A DNA stretch of 64,000 nucleotides from NCBI GenBank assembly GCA_039720395.1, contig CM077833.1, positions 17,049,133-17,113,132 on the forward strand, read 5' to 3'. The notes under the pieces are model-generated. The model saw nothing but the letters and a program-made list of their open reading frames with translations. It was not told the origin of the DNA and made no database searches. The translations under genes were made by a program, and so were the position numbers. Source of the stretch: Liquidambar formosana (Eukaryota > Streptophyta > Magnoliopsida > Saxifragales > Altingiaceae). This document shows positions 1-12,185 of this stretch, one piece after another (positions within the stretch are counted from its first letter, which is position 1; each line of letters opens with the position of its first letter).

Positions 1-2057
1 TGTAATTTACCCTAGTATAAACACAACTATTGCATGGCCTAACCAACCAGTCCAAATGTCACTCAGCAAAATCAAAAGATACAATGCACCAACAATACAA
101 TATCTAAGCCCTAAGAGGGAAGAATACACTTTTACTTTTTTAAACCAGTCCTTCACAATAAAACATACTGATTGTCAACACAACAAACACTCACTTACTC
201 TCGGTCTGAGCAAGCACAATATTCTGGATTTCGGAACGATGAGGACAGCGGTTTAGTAACGAAGAGTCCATGACCTTCAAAAATTCATACGATAGATCAT
301 GAAATTTACACAACTAGCCGAGTAACAAACTAAAGTAAAATCACAAGAACCCGTTTTACACATTGACATGCATACCTGTGCATAACCAGGTATCAATAGG
401 CTCTCTTTTCCCTTGTCAACCAAAGTATCTTCCATTGATATCTAGGTAAAGATAAGAAAAATGCATAAGCTTTTGCAATCAATCAGAACAAAAGCACTTC
501 CAGATTTACCACTACATACGACAGAGAAATAGGACTGCATTATTTTTTATCAAGCACGAGTAAATTAAATATGTCAACAAACTTTATAAAATGCCAGCTA
601 AAACTCTAAAAAGCAAACCACCCTGCTAGTTTTCTTATGGTCTCATCCCAAGTCACAGATATTCCCATCTTGGCCTTTCATTAGTGAGCCTTTAATTAAA
701 TTACAGTTTGTCACAGTAACATGAGAAGGCTAAGTGTCTTGTAGTGTCAAAACCACATATAGATACAAATACTGGCAGAAACAAACAACATGGAGATCTC
801 ATTCATTGCAGGCTGATAAACCATTATTCGCTTCCCCATATACTTACAAAAAATTTGAACGATAAAGTTTGAACTGAATTACAAAGGACTGATAATGCAT
901 GACTCCCATGGCGCTTGCCATATCATGGATAAACGAACCTTCAACAGTTCCAAGTACAAAATTTCATTATAACATGCCACGTGGTCGGATCACACACAAT
1001 GTTTTAAAAGGTGTGGGTGTAAGGCGGGGCATTTTTCCTCTCATGGGGTGGGGCGCAAGCCCCAAGGCATGGAGCATAAGCCTCACAAGTTTTAAATTTA
1101 ATTTATATATATATATATATATATTAAAAAATATATATTAATATCTAAAAATAGTGGGAAAAAATACATAACGAGTAAAATTTATTCAAAAAGTGACCTA
1201 TTTTAATTTTTTTTTTTTTTTACATATTATTAAATTGAAAGCATTATATAAAAATATTAAATATATTTTTTTGCAATAGAAACTTACTATTGTCTTTCAT
1301 GGTCCAACCAACCAAGATATAAAATGTTCATACAACCTAAATTCAAATAAGTTGTGTTCTTGGAGGTGAACACTACGAATAGTTTTCATCACCATTGTTG
1401 GTCAATTATCTTTTCCCTAACCTGTCACTGTTGCAGTGGTTAACTGGTCGTGCAGGCTGCTTAACCTAAGTTTTTAGTCAAATGGCCAACCGTTAAGTTG
1501 ATTGTGGTAAATTTACTAAATAAAAAGAGTTGTTCCTCTTAGGAGTTGCAATTTGGTCTAATGAGGTGTATTCCTATTACCATGGGTCTCCAAAGGTGTA
1601 CCTCACATGCATAGGGCATGTGCACCAAAGAAAGAGCGTACGCTAAAAAGGATTTCTGCCTTTTCTTTTCTTTTTTTTTTAAGCGCCAGGGTGTTTTTGG
1701 CTTACCTGCCCTCGAGGCGTGCCCCGGGCGAGTTTTTTAAAACACTAATCACACATGTGCCAATCAAAGTTTGATCCAATCGTGTTTGGCTAAAATTCTT
1801 CATCAACTTTGATCATTGCATGTGGGTCCATGTTAAAATATGTTTGGCTGAATTTATACTTGCAGGACAGCATCAACTTGAACATATTGATGATGTGGCG
1901 CATGTCTTGGATTGTGTACTCAAAATAATAAAAAAATGTGAGAGCTCATGGCAAGAGGGATGAGGCACCCTCTTAGCAGTCCCTAATCAAATTTAACAAA
2001 ACCAATACAAAAATATTATGCAATTTCGATTCTGATGCTCTTCATATTTTAATATAA

Positions 2058-2089
<32 letters not shown>

Positions 2090-2510
2090 CAGAAATTGTC
2101 TTTTTTTTTAGGATAAGTGACTACCACAAATTGTCACAATCACTACAAACACTACATTACAGAACTAGAACTCATTTATATAAAAATTAAACAACTTCAC
2201 TCCTGATGTTTCCCAAATTCCAGTAATACGCGCTAGCACACATATATGCTCCTGTGTGTATTACAGTCAGTAAGACACTCAAAAAAAAAAAAAAAAAAAA
2301 AAAAATGCTAAACATGTGACTGTGAGTAACTAATAAACATTACTCACAGAATGATCATACTCACTACGAACTGTAAGCAACTCAATAAACACTAGCCCAC
2401 TTTTTTTTCTCAATAAATAGACGAAAACAGAATTCAAATACCAAATTTTCAGCTCTTATTTTCTTTAAATTTCTGTAAAATGTTGCCTCCCATACATACA
2501 CACACATACA

Positions 2511-2586
<76 letters not shown>

Positions 2587-2847
2587 GAAGGTAAGGTGAG
2601 AACCTGGAGTTTGTAAATGCGGCATCCGGAAGCGATGAAAACCGAAGAAGAAGACCCGTCGGCATTGACCTGATAAAGAAGAATATACGAAGTTAAAGGA
2701 GTTAGAGAGAGAATTAAAAGAAAAAAAGTTAGGGTTAGGAATAAGGACATGGAGGGCGAGGCGGGAGGACTGGAGATTTGCAGGAGAGGGGTTGGGAATG
2801 AGAGAGGGTGGCACCACCGCCTTTCTCAGACTCTTTGCCTCCAACAT
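1..2847 (-). CDS. 5' part of a plant multi-exon gene, probably WD40/transducin-like (partial)
   Basis: Four coding exons join in frame on the minus strand: 2749-2847 (33 codons from ATG at 2847), 2604-2669 (22 codons), 376-441 (22 codons) and 199-274 (25 codons plus one base). Each intron starts GT and ends AG; the last donor seen is GTAAGTGA just below 199. The gene then leaves the window, so about 102 residues are visible. They begin MLEAKSLRKAVVPPSLIP and include SVFIASGCRIYKLQ, which reads like a first beta-propeller strand. From memory, plant proteins with this kind of N-terminus are annotated as transducin/WD40-repeat proteins, but no WD repeat lies inside the window, so that family call is tentative. 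The 2.16 kb second intron (442-2603) is filled with transposon DNA and microsatellites. The exon chain is well supported by phase and splice sites. Confidence 0.78.
890..1990. repeat. Older inverted-repeat element split by the hAT insertion
   Basis: The sequences left (about 950-990) and right (about 1755-1985) of the hAT insertion become continuous once the insertion and one target copy are ignored. They then resemble 22480-22787, sharing a 'caaaattt...ccacg...gccaatcaaag' stretch and a later 'atgtggcgcat...agaggga...ccctcttagcag' stretch. This is a second, older copy of the family at 22391-22788. Confidence 0.5.
997..1747. mobile_element. Non-autonomous hAT-like element (751 bp)
   Basis: The flanks are a perfect 8-bp direct repeat, ATCACACA, at 989-996 and 1748-1755. 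The element starts CAATGTTTTAAAA and its other end, read inward, is TAGTGTTTTAAAA, giving a ~13-bp imperfect terminal inverted repeat. An 8-bp target duplication with short inverted repeats is the hAT signature. The ends are GC-rich and the centre very AT-rich. No transposase ORF is present. It sits in intron 2 of the minus-strand gene. Confidence 0.75.
2516..2582. repeat. Compound (AT)n(AG)n microsatellite
   Basis: A long AT run passes directly into a long AG run in intron 2, about 20 bases from the exon 2 donor. On the transcribed minus strand it reads as a CT tract followed by TA, close to the 5' splice site. Confidence 0.9.
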
Positions 2848-3000
2848 TTTCTTTGGTTTGGTCTGTGATCTGTGGCCACGGCGAGAAAACTAACTGCAAG
2901 GTGGTGCTGTGCTTGTAGCCGATAGCGGCTGGAATATTTCCCGGTGAGTTCAGCTGTTCAGGGCTGTCCATCGTCTCATCATTTCAGAGCAAGACAAAGT

Positions 3001-4800
3001 ATTTTAGGGCTTGTTTGGTTGAGTGTCTGAGAACTAGTTTTTTAAAGGGAAAATTACACTTTGGTTAGCAGCGCTTCCCAAAATAATACCAAACAAAGGA
3101 TTTTTAGCTTTGTCTACCAACTTGCTGAAATTGGCTGTCAAGAATAAATACTCTATTTAGGAATTTTAAGATAAAAACTTATAAATAAAAAATATTGTTC
3201 ACGGAATTAATTTTAGAATTCACTTGCTTTGTTTTAGAATTGATGCTTCTTGAACTAACGTTAGCATGTGTCAGCCCATGTTAACATATTCTTAATTGAA
3301 CCCAGCAAGCACAGTGTGACAAAAAATATTGGAGACTGGAGAGTGCCAAGAGGTTCAGCACTAATTGTAAAATGAATTGTTTGAATCAAATTAGCCTTAA
3401 TTTCATTTCATCTCTAACAATTATAATGAATTCAAATATATTGAATCAAACATTACAACTCAATTTGGATCGCGAAAAGTTGGAAGAAAAGGAAACGAAA
3501 ATAATCGGAACTGCTTATGAATGATTTCCTTTTCTTTCTCAAACAATTTTGATCATTTTCCTTTCTTTTCATTTCCTTTTCCTTTCCTTTTTCTCTAACT
3601 TTATTAGATCCATAGAGAGGGTAAATTAAACAAGCAAGTTGCCTAAGTTGAAAATCTATTACAAGGATAGATCGCCCTTAAATGAGAGCCTTCGCATTGG
3701 GAGAGCCGAGATGGGAGACGCTTCAAACTGAGCCAGCCAAAGTTCCCCAAAAATCCAAGGAGTTCGTCTACTATGTTAAAAATATACCGTAGGAAAAATA
3801 CGTTAATTTTCCTTGTAAATGTTTGGACTTCAAACCCAGACATATAGGCGAAATTCTCAATCCCTGAGAAGAAATGACTGTTGAAAAACTAAACTCAGCT
3901 AATACTACTGAAGCTTGGGTGTGAAATTTCAGTCTTACAATCTATCAATGTGTCCACCACAGTATATCATCAGTAATGAAACTAACACAACAGGTGAATA
4001 ATGCATTTTTGCATAGTTACCAATAGTACAGTACCTCCAATCTGTAGCTCAGGCAGAAATTCTAACATCCACTCCAATAACAGTAACAACAGATCAACAA
4101 TGATTGACAAGTTGAACATCATAGGTCATGTGACAAGCAAAGCTATTGAAAAGTTTTACAAACTGAACATTAAACTGAAGTTGATCTCTTACAATCACCA
4201 TTTCTACTCTGAAGTTGCTTAAGAAATCTGTCTGCGAACAAATATTTTTGCTCGGAGGTGTGGACCAATCATTCCCTTGCTCCTCTATGTATATGTACTA
4301 ATTATCCAGTGGACTGTCAAACTTGAAATCCCATAGAAAGTGCATGCACACAGGCCTTCCTCCAGAAACAATACAAGCAAAGAACACTTAAAAATGCAGG
4401 TATCTTCAAGAGTCTCAGAGGTTTTACGAGTTCCTGGAAAGAGATTTCACTGGGAGTATATGGATGGAGATAGGGAGGCTGGAATGGTAGGCAAGCGTCA
4501 CTGGGTTTTAGCATTGGGCGGACCCATACTATCCCAAATTTTCCTCACTTCGGAGTCTACAATCCATCACAAATGCAATGAAACTGCTCCCAATGCACAT
4601 GATAATCCTATTCAGACCAAAAGCTACATGCAACATCATAAGAGATATCATACTAGTATAATTTTACAATTATACAAAAGAATACAATTAGAATGAACTT
4701 ATGTAAATTATACACAACCAGGACTTCTTCGACCAGAGCATTTTTTTTTTTTTAATGTCCAAAATACCTTTTAATCTCTTTGAGAAAAAACAAAAGATCT
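3001..4800. other. Intergenic, no gene recognised
   Basis: This is the upstream side of the minus-strand gene starting at 2847. There are only short open frames without family features. A pyrimidine-rich stretch lies near 3525-3600. Nothing else could be supported. Confidence 0.6.
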
Positions 4801-4806
4801 AGTGAA

Positions 4807-5067
4807 GCCCTCAGATCTCACAGCAATCAGCATTCATAGATGGTGAATCTTATAATTTTCATTAAAAGCCTGCCCACAACTCAAAATAATAATAATAATA
4901 ACAACAACAATAACAACAATAGGAAGAAGAAGAAGAAGAAGAAGAAGAAGAAGCAGCAGCAGCAGCAGCAGCAGCAGATATTGACGGTGGTGCTGGTTGC
5001 AGTTGTGGTGGTTCATAATGAAAATTAAAGTAACCATCTCCAGAAAATAAGCTATCCATCATTGGGC
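4807..5067 (-). ncRNA. C/D-box snoRNA-like repeat, copy 1 (type B)
   Basis: On the minus strand it opens GCCC + AATGATGG (box C-like, 5056-5063) and closes CTGA (box D, 4811-4814) + GGGC (4807-4810), a 4-bp closing stem next to both boxes. An inner inverted pair (TTTTCATTA with TAATGAAAA) encloses a microsatellite of AAT, AAC, AAG and CAG units. It is one of eight related copies between 4.8 and 13.3 kb. The snoRNA reading is inference from end conservation; expression is unknown. Confidence 0.45.
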
Positions 5068-5618
5068 AAATGTAAAGATTTAAAATCTCTGAATATTAAC
5101 AGAAATGTCCATATAATCACAAAAAGAAGCTAGTTCTTCAGTCAAGGAACATGCACAAGAACCAAAAGTCAAACAAAAAAAACAAAATATATATATATAT
5201 ATATCAAGGGATTGAAGTCAACAAAGAACTTGAAGGAAAAAAAACGCCACCAATAGATTCACCCTGCCTACTTATGATTAGATTCTGATAGAGGACTAAT
5301 AAGAACAATATATACATAGAACATTTAATGCCTTATGGAATGGATGTTTAAGTTCATAGGAAAAGACCATTCCAACCTTACATAATGGGAAAAGACTATG
5401 GAATATATAAAATACAAACTATGCAACTGAGATGAACCTCAACTTGAATCACCTAACTCTGTAATATCCAGCCAAAAGCACATGCATGGGTCAAGTTGAG
5501 CTCTTGTTGGACTAGGTTTAGATTAGGATACCCCATAATTCTTGATGTAGCATTTGTGGCATATATTTGGAATAGATCTAGAATGGGATTCGCATTAAGA
5601 GTATTAAGATGGATGAAA

Positions 5619-5857
5619 GCCCTCAGATCTCATAGCTTTAAACAAATCATCTACAGTTTGAAGCTAATGGCATTCATCAAAAGCCTTCCCACACCACCAT
5701 AAATAAATAAATAAATAAACAAACAAATATAAAATGGGTAGGTGAAGGTAGTGGGTGAGGAAGAGGTGGTTGTGATGGTGGCGGTGATGGTGCATGAAGG
5801 CTAGCGATGAATTAAACCACGCAACTGCTCAACACAGTGGGTTTTCCATCATTGGGC
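5619..5857 (-). ncRNA. C/D-box snoRNA-like repeat, copy 2 (type A)
   Basis: Minus strand: GCCC + AATGATGG at 5846-5857, CTGA + GGGC at 5619-5626. The inner stem pairs TTCATC with GATGAA around a tetranucleotide (AAAT/AAAC) tract and a G-rich stretch. A 5' splice-site-like motif (CTGTAAGT) lies about 165 bases upstream, near 6022, so an intronic location is plausible. Confidence 0.45.
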
Positions 5858-6373
5858 AACCTAGAGAAGGATGATGCTCAACTACAGTGCATGGTGCATT
5901 TAGTGGATGCAAAAAGTGTGTGTGTGTAGGGAGAGAGAGAGTCTACGAACCATATGCAGTTCAAAATTTTAATTGTATAAACGAAAGGAAATAACAAATA
6001 CAAGAAAGTAGTGAGAGTACTTACAGATTGTCTTTATCAGAGAGGCCATCAAAAAGTAATGAGACAGGAGGTAAAGGAAGATGAAAAGAGAAAAATAAAA
6101 GGTTATAAAGAAGCAAAGATCCTATTCATGATGACATGATAAGATCCAATTAACCATGATAGCCTCGTGTTTTTTTATTTGGTAATATCCAAAAGACCAT
6201 CATGGTCTTGCTTCATAATGACATGATGCACCTTAGCCAGGGGCAGCCAAGAGTGTCCATATAGGCAATATCTACCCCCAGATTATCATTTTTTTTTTTT
6301 TTCTTTTTGGTTACTGCCCAATATCTGTTTTGCTTTTAATGTTTTATTTTGCAAGGAAAGAATAACCAGTGAA

Positions 6374-6624
6374 GCCCTCAGATTCATAGCTATCATAATT
6401 CATAGTCGATAACGTTTAGGATTTTCATTATAAGCCTTTCCACACTGAAATGATTATAAAGAAGAAGAAGAAGATGATGATCATGATGATGAAGATGATG
6501 ATGACAATGATGAAGCACAAGCAGCAGCAGCCAGCTGATACTGATAATAATTATGGAGGTGGTAGCCGGCTCATAATGAAAATCAAAGCACCAACTCCAG
6601 AAGATGAGCATTCTATCATTGGGC
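6374..6624 (-). ncRNA. C/D-box snoRNA-like repeat, copy 3 (type B)
   Basis: Closing stem GCCC/GGGC and box D CTGA (6378-6381) are intact; box C reads AATGATAG, one change from the other copies. The inner stem TTTTCATTATGAGCC pairs almost fully with GGCTTATAATGAAAA. The loop is a GAA/GAT/CAG trinucleotide tract. Confidence 0.42.
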
Positions 6625-6874
6625 AGATGAAAAAGATTAAAAATCTCTCTTAGCATATATCAGGGAACAAACACCCATACTATGGCAACAACAAAATTAA
6701 CAAACAGAAACTGTCACTAAACTTACTAATTTATTTTTTGAAAAGATAGGACAGGCCCATAATAATAATTACTATAAAAAAAGGACAATAAATAAACATT
6801 GAATAAAGCAAAAAATAAGATAAAAAGAATCCAATGGCATTTCATAAAGAACAAAACCTCTGATCTCTAGAAAA

Positions 6875-6970
6875 GCCCTCAGATCTCATAGCTATTGTTA
6901 GTCATTGACAGTATAACGGACTGGTTTTCATTAAGAGCCTTTCCACATCTCCATCCATTGCACTAAGAAG

Positions 6971-7009
<39 letters not shown>

Positions 7010-7144
7010 GAGAGAGAGAGAGAGTATGGTGATGATGATGATGAGGACGACATCATCAATGATGACAACTGCAAAAAAGACGGGTATAGGCTCTTAATGA
7101 AAATCCATGTAACCACTCCAAAAATGAAATTTCCATCATTGGGC
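6875..7144 (-). ncRNA. C/D-box snoRNA-like repeat, copy 4 (type C)
   Basis: Minus strand: GCCC + AATGATGG (7133-7144) and CTGA + GGGC (6875-6882). The inner stem is a perfect 15-bp pair, TTTTCATTAAGAGCC with GGCTCTTAATGAAAA. The loop carries (CA)n, (TA)n, (GA)n and GAT repeats. This is the cleanest example of the closing stem / C-D boxes / inner stem / microsatellite-loop plan. Confidence 0.48.
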
Positions 7145-7433
7145 AGACAGAATCACAGAAATGGAAAAAGTAAATGATATGCTACAAATTTGGAGATAAC
7201 TATTACATGAGGAGTGAGCTCACCACTAAACAAATGAGCACAAAGAGTTAAATATACCATCTCAAACAAACTAAATGCAGAAATTTATTAGTCTCAACTT
7301 ACAAAAAATTTGTATCCGCACTATAATAATGCACAACCCTATATGTATATTGTAATATAAGGACTTATCTATGCAAAGAACATCCATTAAAAGCAAATAA
7401 ATTATACACTTACAATACCATATTACAATGTTA

Positions 7434-8045
7434 GAGCATTTCCAGTGGCAACACTATATTTGGAACTGTTGAGTGCCAAAATGCTAGATTTGGCATGCAA
7501 CGCCTTCAATGGTGCATTTTTTTGTCACAGTGACGCCTTCAATGCAAAAGAGGATGAATGGTAGTTGGAGGAATCATGGTTGGTACGTTGATAGAAGGAA
7601 TGGTAATTTTTTTGATGAAGGATAGAAGGAATGGTAATTATCAAGAGGAAATACTTAGCAAAAAAAAAAAAAATTATCAAGAGGAATAATGTTTAAAAAA
7701 CATCATTCATCCTCCTAAAACTTCAATTCATCCTCTTATTAACAGCCATCCCTCCACCTATTAACACCGTTCCTCCTCTCTATAAAACTTCCAATTCCTT
7801 AGTTTAATTCAAAGTTATATTAAAAAAAATCACTTTTGGTATCATGGGCCAGTAGTAAAATTGTAATTTCAGTAACATGGGTGGGTGGCAAAATTGCAAT
7901 TTTGGAAAGAAAAAAGTGAAACTCAAAAAATAACTAATACATATATAGTACATGGAATAGGATGCCAGCAAATTATGCATGCTATCCTTCATGCTATATA
8001 TTGCATTAGCATGGAGATATAGATAGCAAGCCATTGGAGATGCTC
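7434..8045. mobile_element. PIF/Harbinger-like MITE (612 bp)
   Basis: Terminal inverted repeats GAGCATTTCCAGTGG and GAGCATCTCCAATGG are flanked by TTA at 7431-7433 and 8046-8048. The 3-bp TTA duplication and this end sequence match a widespread plant MITE type. It contains no ORF of its own. Confidence 0.75.
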
Positions 8046-8549
8046 TTACATAAAGAACAAACTTATAATCATGAATTCTATAATATAAAATTTTGGAATT
8101 TGGACAAATTTGCAATGCCACAAGGTAGGTGGAATGGACAAGAGTTCAGCTCATCCCTAAGATTCCCAAAATCATCATCAAATTTTGCATTGTCAGCATC
8201 CAAAAAACGACCAAGACAAGAATATGATGGGTGGGACCCCAACTATGAGGAAAATCAGCCTGATTAGATGAGTTTCAGCCATTAAATCTCAATCAGATTT
8301 TTTTTGAGCCATTCAAAAAAAATGCAAATCACATGGTCAAAACTCATCCAATCAGGCTGGCTTTATGTACACTTGTATTAAACAGGAAGGCTCATCAGAT
8401 GACTGGTCCCAATTGATCTTGTAATGCTACCATGGCAAAATTTTTAATGCCTATTGATGGGTCATGTAGAGAATATTATTGGAAACTAGCTGAACGCCAC
8501 TGTGAGACTGTGAGAGCAAGAACAAGCAGGAGATAGAGAGAGAGAGAGA

Positions 8550-8740
8550 GAGAGAGACTAGGGTTATGAAGATGCAATTGTTTATCTTACATAAAGCGAA
8601 TTGTCCAAAATAGCTTTGTATTAGATGGTAAATATCTTACATACCATTGCCAAAATTACCTTAGGGCTTGGACATTGCTTGGTTCAAATTTTTAAGTCCC
8701 AGGGTTGGCCCAATAATAAATAATTTTAGGCCCAATTGAT
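8550..8740 (-). promoter_or_regulatory. Telo-box plus site II promoter-like module (minus strand)
   Basis: Read on the minus strand, two TGGGCC (site II) motifs at 8707-8712 and 8729-8734 are followed ~145 bases later by AACCCTAG (telo-box, 8558-8565) and then a CT-rich stretch. Plant ribosomal-protein and snoRNA genes commonly carry this pair. Similar modules occur at 13440-13570 and, degenerate, near 11450. Confidence 0.4.
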
Positions 8741-9293
8741 CAACCACCTGATTCTGAACTTCTGATACTATAATGCAAATGTCATGTCATAATCTTTACT
8801 ATTATAGAATCGAAGAACTCACATTTGGTATCCCACCTAAAAAAAACCACTAGTTTTGATGTTTTGTTTAAACAATGAAATGACAAAACCAATCCAGCCA
8901 CAAGTCAACTGATTAAAAGGATTCAAAAAAGAAGTTCAATCAACAAGCAGGGCAGCCAAAAAAGCGAATGAGGCAAAAGAACAAAGTAATATGAAAAAAG
9001 TACTAACACAGTCACAAAGAAGCAAAGATCCTATTCACGTATGGAATTCAATTGACCAACATCATCTTGTTCTTTTGTAGAATAATACCAAAAGAATTAA
9101 ATAAAATAAAATAAAAAAATTGGCTTAGTCTTGGTTCATATTACTTCATAATGACATGATATACATTTTTCAGGACAGTAAGGGCAAAGAATGCCCCATA
9201 AATGCCCATATAAATATCTAGCCCTACACTATCAATTTTTTTCTCCTTTAATGCCAATTTTTTTTCTTTTAAAAAAAAAAGGTAACCAGTAAA

Positions 9294-9541
9294 GCCCTTA
9301 AATCTCATAGCTATCAGAATTCATAGCTGGTAAAGCTAATGATTTTCATTATAAACCTTTCCACACTTGAAATGATTATAGAGGAGGAGGAGGAGGAGGA
9401 GAAGAAGAAGAAGACCGTGATAAGGAAGAATTAACAGCAGCAGCAGGTGATACTAATGATGGTTATGGTGGTGGTGGTGGCGATCATGGCAGCTCATAAT
9501 GAAAACCAAAGCACAAAACGATATGTTTTCCATCATTGGGC
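9294..9541 (-). ncRNA. C/D-box snoRNA-like repeat, copy 5 (type B, box D degraded)
   Basis: GCCC + AATGATGG are present at 9530-9541. At the other end the box D position reads TTAA instead of CTGA, although GGGC (9294-9297) is kept. The inner stem (TTTTCATTAT family) encloses GGA, GAA and GGT repeats. Probably a decayed copy. Confidence 0.35.
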
Positions 9542-9762
9542 AGATATAAAAGATTTGAAAGCTGTTGAATAATATATTAGGGAACAAGACAACCAGCTAA
9601 TTGAAACAATGAAATCAAATAACAGAAACTGACACCAAACTTAAATTGAGGGGGGAAAAAGGAAAAGAAGAACAAATCACATAGTAATAAATATCACAAG
9701 AAAATGAAAAATAAAAAATAAAAATCCAATGGCAGTTTGTAAAGAACAATAACTCTGGAAAA

Positions 9763-10013
9763 GCCCTCAATCTCATAGCTATTGTTAGTCATTGATGGTA
9801 TAACTAACTGGTTTTCATTAAGAGTCTCTCTGCGTTGCCGTCCGTTGTATTAAGAATAAAGATATACATACATACATACATACATACATGCACAAAGAGA
9901 GAGAGAGAGAGAGAGAGATTAGGACAATGATAATGACAACGGCAAAGACAAATGAAGGATCTTAATGAAAATCCATGTAACCACTCCATAAAATGAAATT
10001 TCCATCATTGGGC
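9763..10013 (-). ncRNA. C/D-box snoRNA-like repeat, copy 6 (type C, box D altered)
   Basis: GCCC + AATGATGG lie at 10002-10013. The box D position is TTGA and two bases of the usual GATCTGA are missing. The inner pair TTTTCATTAAGA/TCTTAATGAAAA is conserved; the loop holds TACA and GA repeats. Confidence 0.36.
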
Positions 10014-10923
10014 AGATGAAAATATGAAGATAACGCAGCATTAAAGCATTGGTATCTTATAAGCACTTTAATTACACACAACTTTATTCAATGACAGATT
10101 TAGTCCCAATTCACAACATCTAGGAAATTATGCATATAAAATGAATCCATACCTAATAAAAAAATGTATGGAAAAAAAAAAGGTAAACAAAACATAAAAA
10201 GCAACCAAATTGCATTATTCATATTTTCAAGCATTAATGTATCATATCAGTTTGCAACACCCATATCCTTATCATTGCAATATAGTTCCAAAAATAGTCA
10301 GATATAGCTTTCTAGGCTGCATTTCCATCAATAACGCAGTAATAAACTGCTCAGAGCCCAGTGCATAAATCATCATTCACTATGATCAAAATTAACTCAA
10401 AACACCCAATGCTAAAATATTATAATATAACAACTTATCCATATAAAGAACATCAATCATAAGCACATAATTTACACACAGAACTATCTTACAAAATGGG
10501 AAAAAAGACTATCTGACACAATGGGGAACAACAGTGATATACAAAATTGGGATTCGGGCCAATCAGCAACACCTCAATATAGGAGTAAGGGACTAGAGAT
10601 TTAGCTCATCCCCAAGAATCACTAGAGCTCCATCAAATTTCACCATGTCAACATCCAAACAAGGACAAGGATAACCACTGTGATCAACTATAAAGAAAAT
10701 TAGCCTAATTAGACTGAGTTCCAGCCACTTCAATTTCAAATCACAGTCAAAACCCATCCAATCAGGCTACCATTTGTATACTTGTATAACACAAATAGGC
10801 TCATCAGATGATTGGTCCCAATCGCTCTTGTTATAATGACGATGCAGCAAATTTCTTGAAAGTATTAAGGGTTAATGCAAAGAAAATTACTGGACACAAG
10901 CTGAATTCGACCCCTTAGTAATT

Positions 10924-11007
10924 ACCCTCAGATCTCATAGCTTAAAACATCATCTGCGATTTAAAGCTAATGGCATTCATCAAAAGCCTCTGCACACCAC
11001 CATAAAT

Positions 11008-11043
<36 letters not shown>

Positions 11044-11206
11044 GCACGCACACACAAACACGCATAGCAATGACATGATGTCATCTATGCATCTGGCTGA
11101 ATAAAAGGGATGGGGGGTGGAAGGTGACGGTGGGGTGGTGGGCAAAGACTTGTGATGAATAAAACCATGCAACCTGCTCAACTCAGTGAGTTTTCCATCA
11201 TCGGGC
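10924..11206 (-). ncRNA. C/D-box snoRNA-like repeat, copy 7 (type A)
   Basis: Minus strand: GCCC + GATGATGG, then a further CTGA shortly after (D'-like, in CTCACTGAG). The far end is TGATGAATG (C'-like) and finally CTGA + GGGT, so the closing stem has one G-U pair. The loop is a (CA)n tract followed by a CGCA-rich run. A GTGAGTAT splice-donor-like motif lies ~165 bases upstream, near 11370. Confidence 0.45.
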
Positions 11207-11256
11207 AAGTGAGGCATACGGCTACCATGGCAAATGCTATTTTAGCCAAAAACACC

Positions 11257-11303
<47 letters not shown>

Positions 11304-11445
11304 TAGCAATGCATGTATCATATGTCAAACATAAATATTGTAGAAGCAATCAAGCAGAGATGAATATACTCACAGATTGCCTTCAGCAGCAATGCCATCA
11401 TTACAAGGTGGGAGCAAGCGAAGCAAAAATAAGAGATAGATAAGG

Positions 11446-11462
11446 GTTATGAAGATGCTGAG
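11446..11462 (-). promoter_or_regulatory. Degenerate telo-box of a duplicated promoter-like module
   Basis: AACCCTTA on the minus strand lies in a context (CTTCATAACCCT...) shared with the modules at 8558 and 13450. The paired TGGGCC motifs are not preserved here. Confidence 0.3.
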
Positions 11463-12185
11463 CAAAATAGTCTTGCATTATATCATCCAGTAAAATCCGA
11501 AGTACCTTGGCCTAAATCACTTTGGGTTGGACCATGGTTGGGTACACATTTTTAGACCTATTAATATCTAATTTAAAAGGTAGCTACTAAATATTGTCGA
11601 TCACAAAACAATATATACCTTCAAATAGCAAGATGACATTTAAAAATCACCTCAAAAAGGATCAGTGAATCAAATATCCAAGTTGCAACTGTAATGACTC
11701 TCTATGCTGAGCTAGGTGTACATCTAGTTCAAAGATCAAGACAATTTAAACCCATAAGATTTAAAATAAATAAAATAAAATAAAAAATAAAAAAAAGACA
11801 CCAATGTAACTTTTGTGTTCTTTATTTAAGAGATTTAATTTCGTAACAAATTGGCTGGCTGGTATATGGGTGGTCCTTGAATGACATGCACACAAAGACA
11901 TCTTGTACATGAGGCGAACATATGGAATAGGGTGCAGCCAACTAGAACTTAATCCTGAGCATATCATACAAATGTCTACCCTTAGTTAATCAAGCTTGAC
12001 ATTGACCTTCATGCTTGACACATCAATATTCTAACTATTTTTGCCTTCATTCAATATATTTTGGTATTCATATGTATTGTTTGCATTTCTCCTGGCAAGA
12101 TTCTTCGTTGATTAGCATCATTATTATAAATGAATTTTTCAATAATATATTTTGCATTTCAATAAGCTTTTATGTTCTTCATTCA

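Larger units (their letters stand above)
10096..11480. repeat. Tandem segmental duplication, unit 1
   Basis: This block aligns by eye with 12186-13480: it begins with similar 'ttagtcccaattcaca' text, keeps the same order through a type A snoRNA-like copy, and ends at the telo-box module. A more diverged third version covers about 8130-8580, where the snoRNA-like unit has been lost. Confidence 0.7.

Noticed and set aside
2382..2750. 122-residue minus-strand frame with a hydrophobic start
   Set aside because: It reads through intron 1 and the microsatellite of intron 2; only its part 2604-2669 is a real exon.
4834..5062. Poly-Leu, poly-Asn and poly-Ser/Ala frames at the trinucleotide tract
   Set aside because: Pure translation of a microsatellite, in three frames and both strands.
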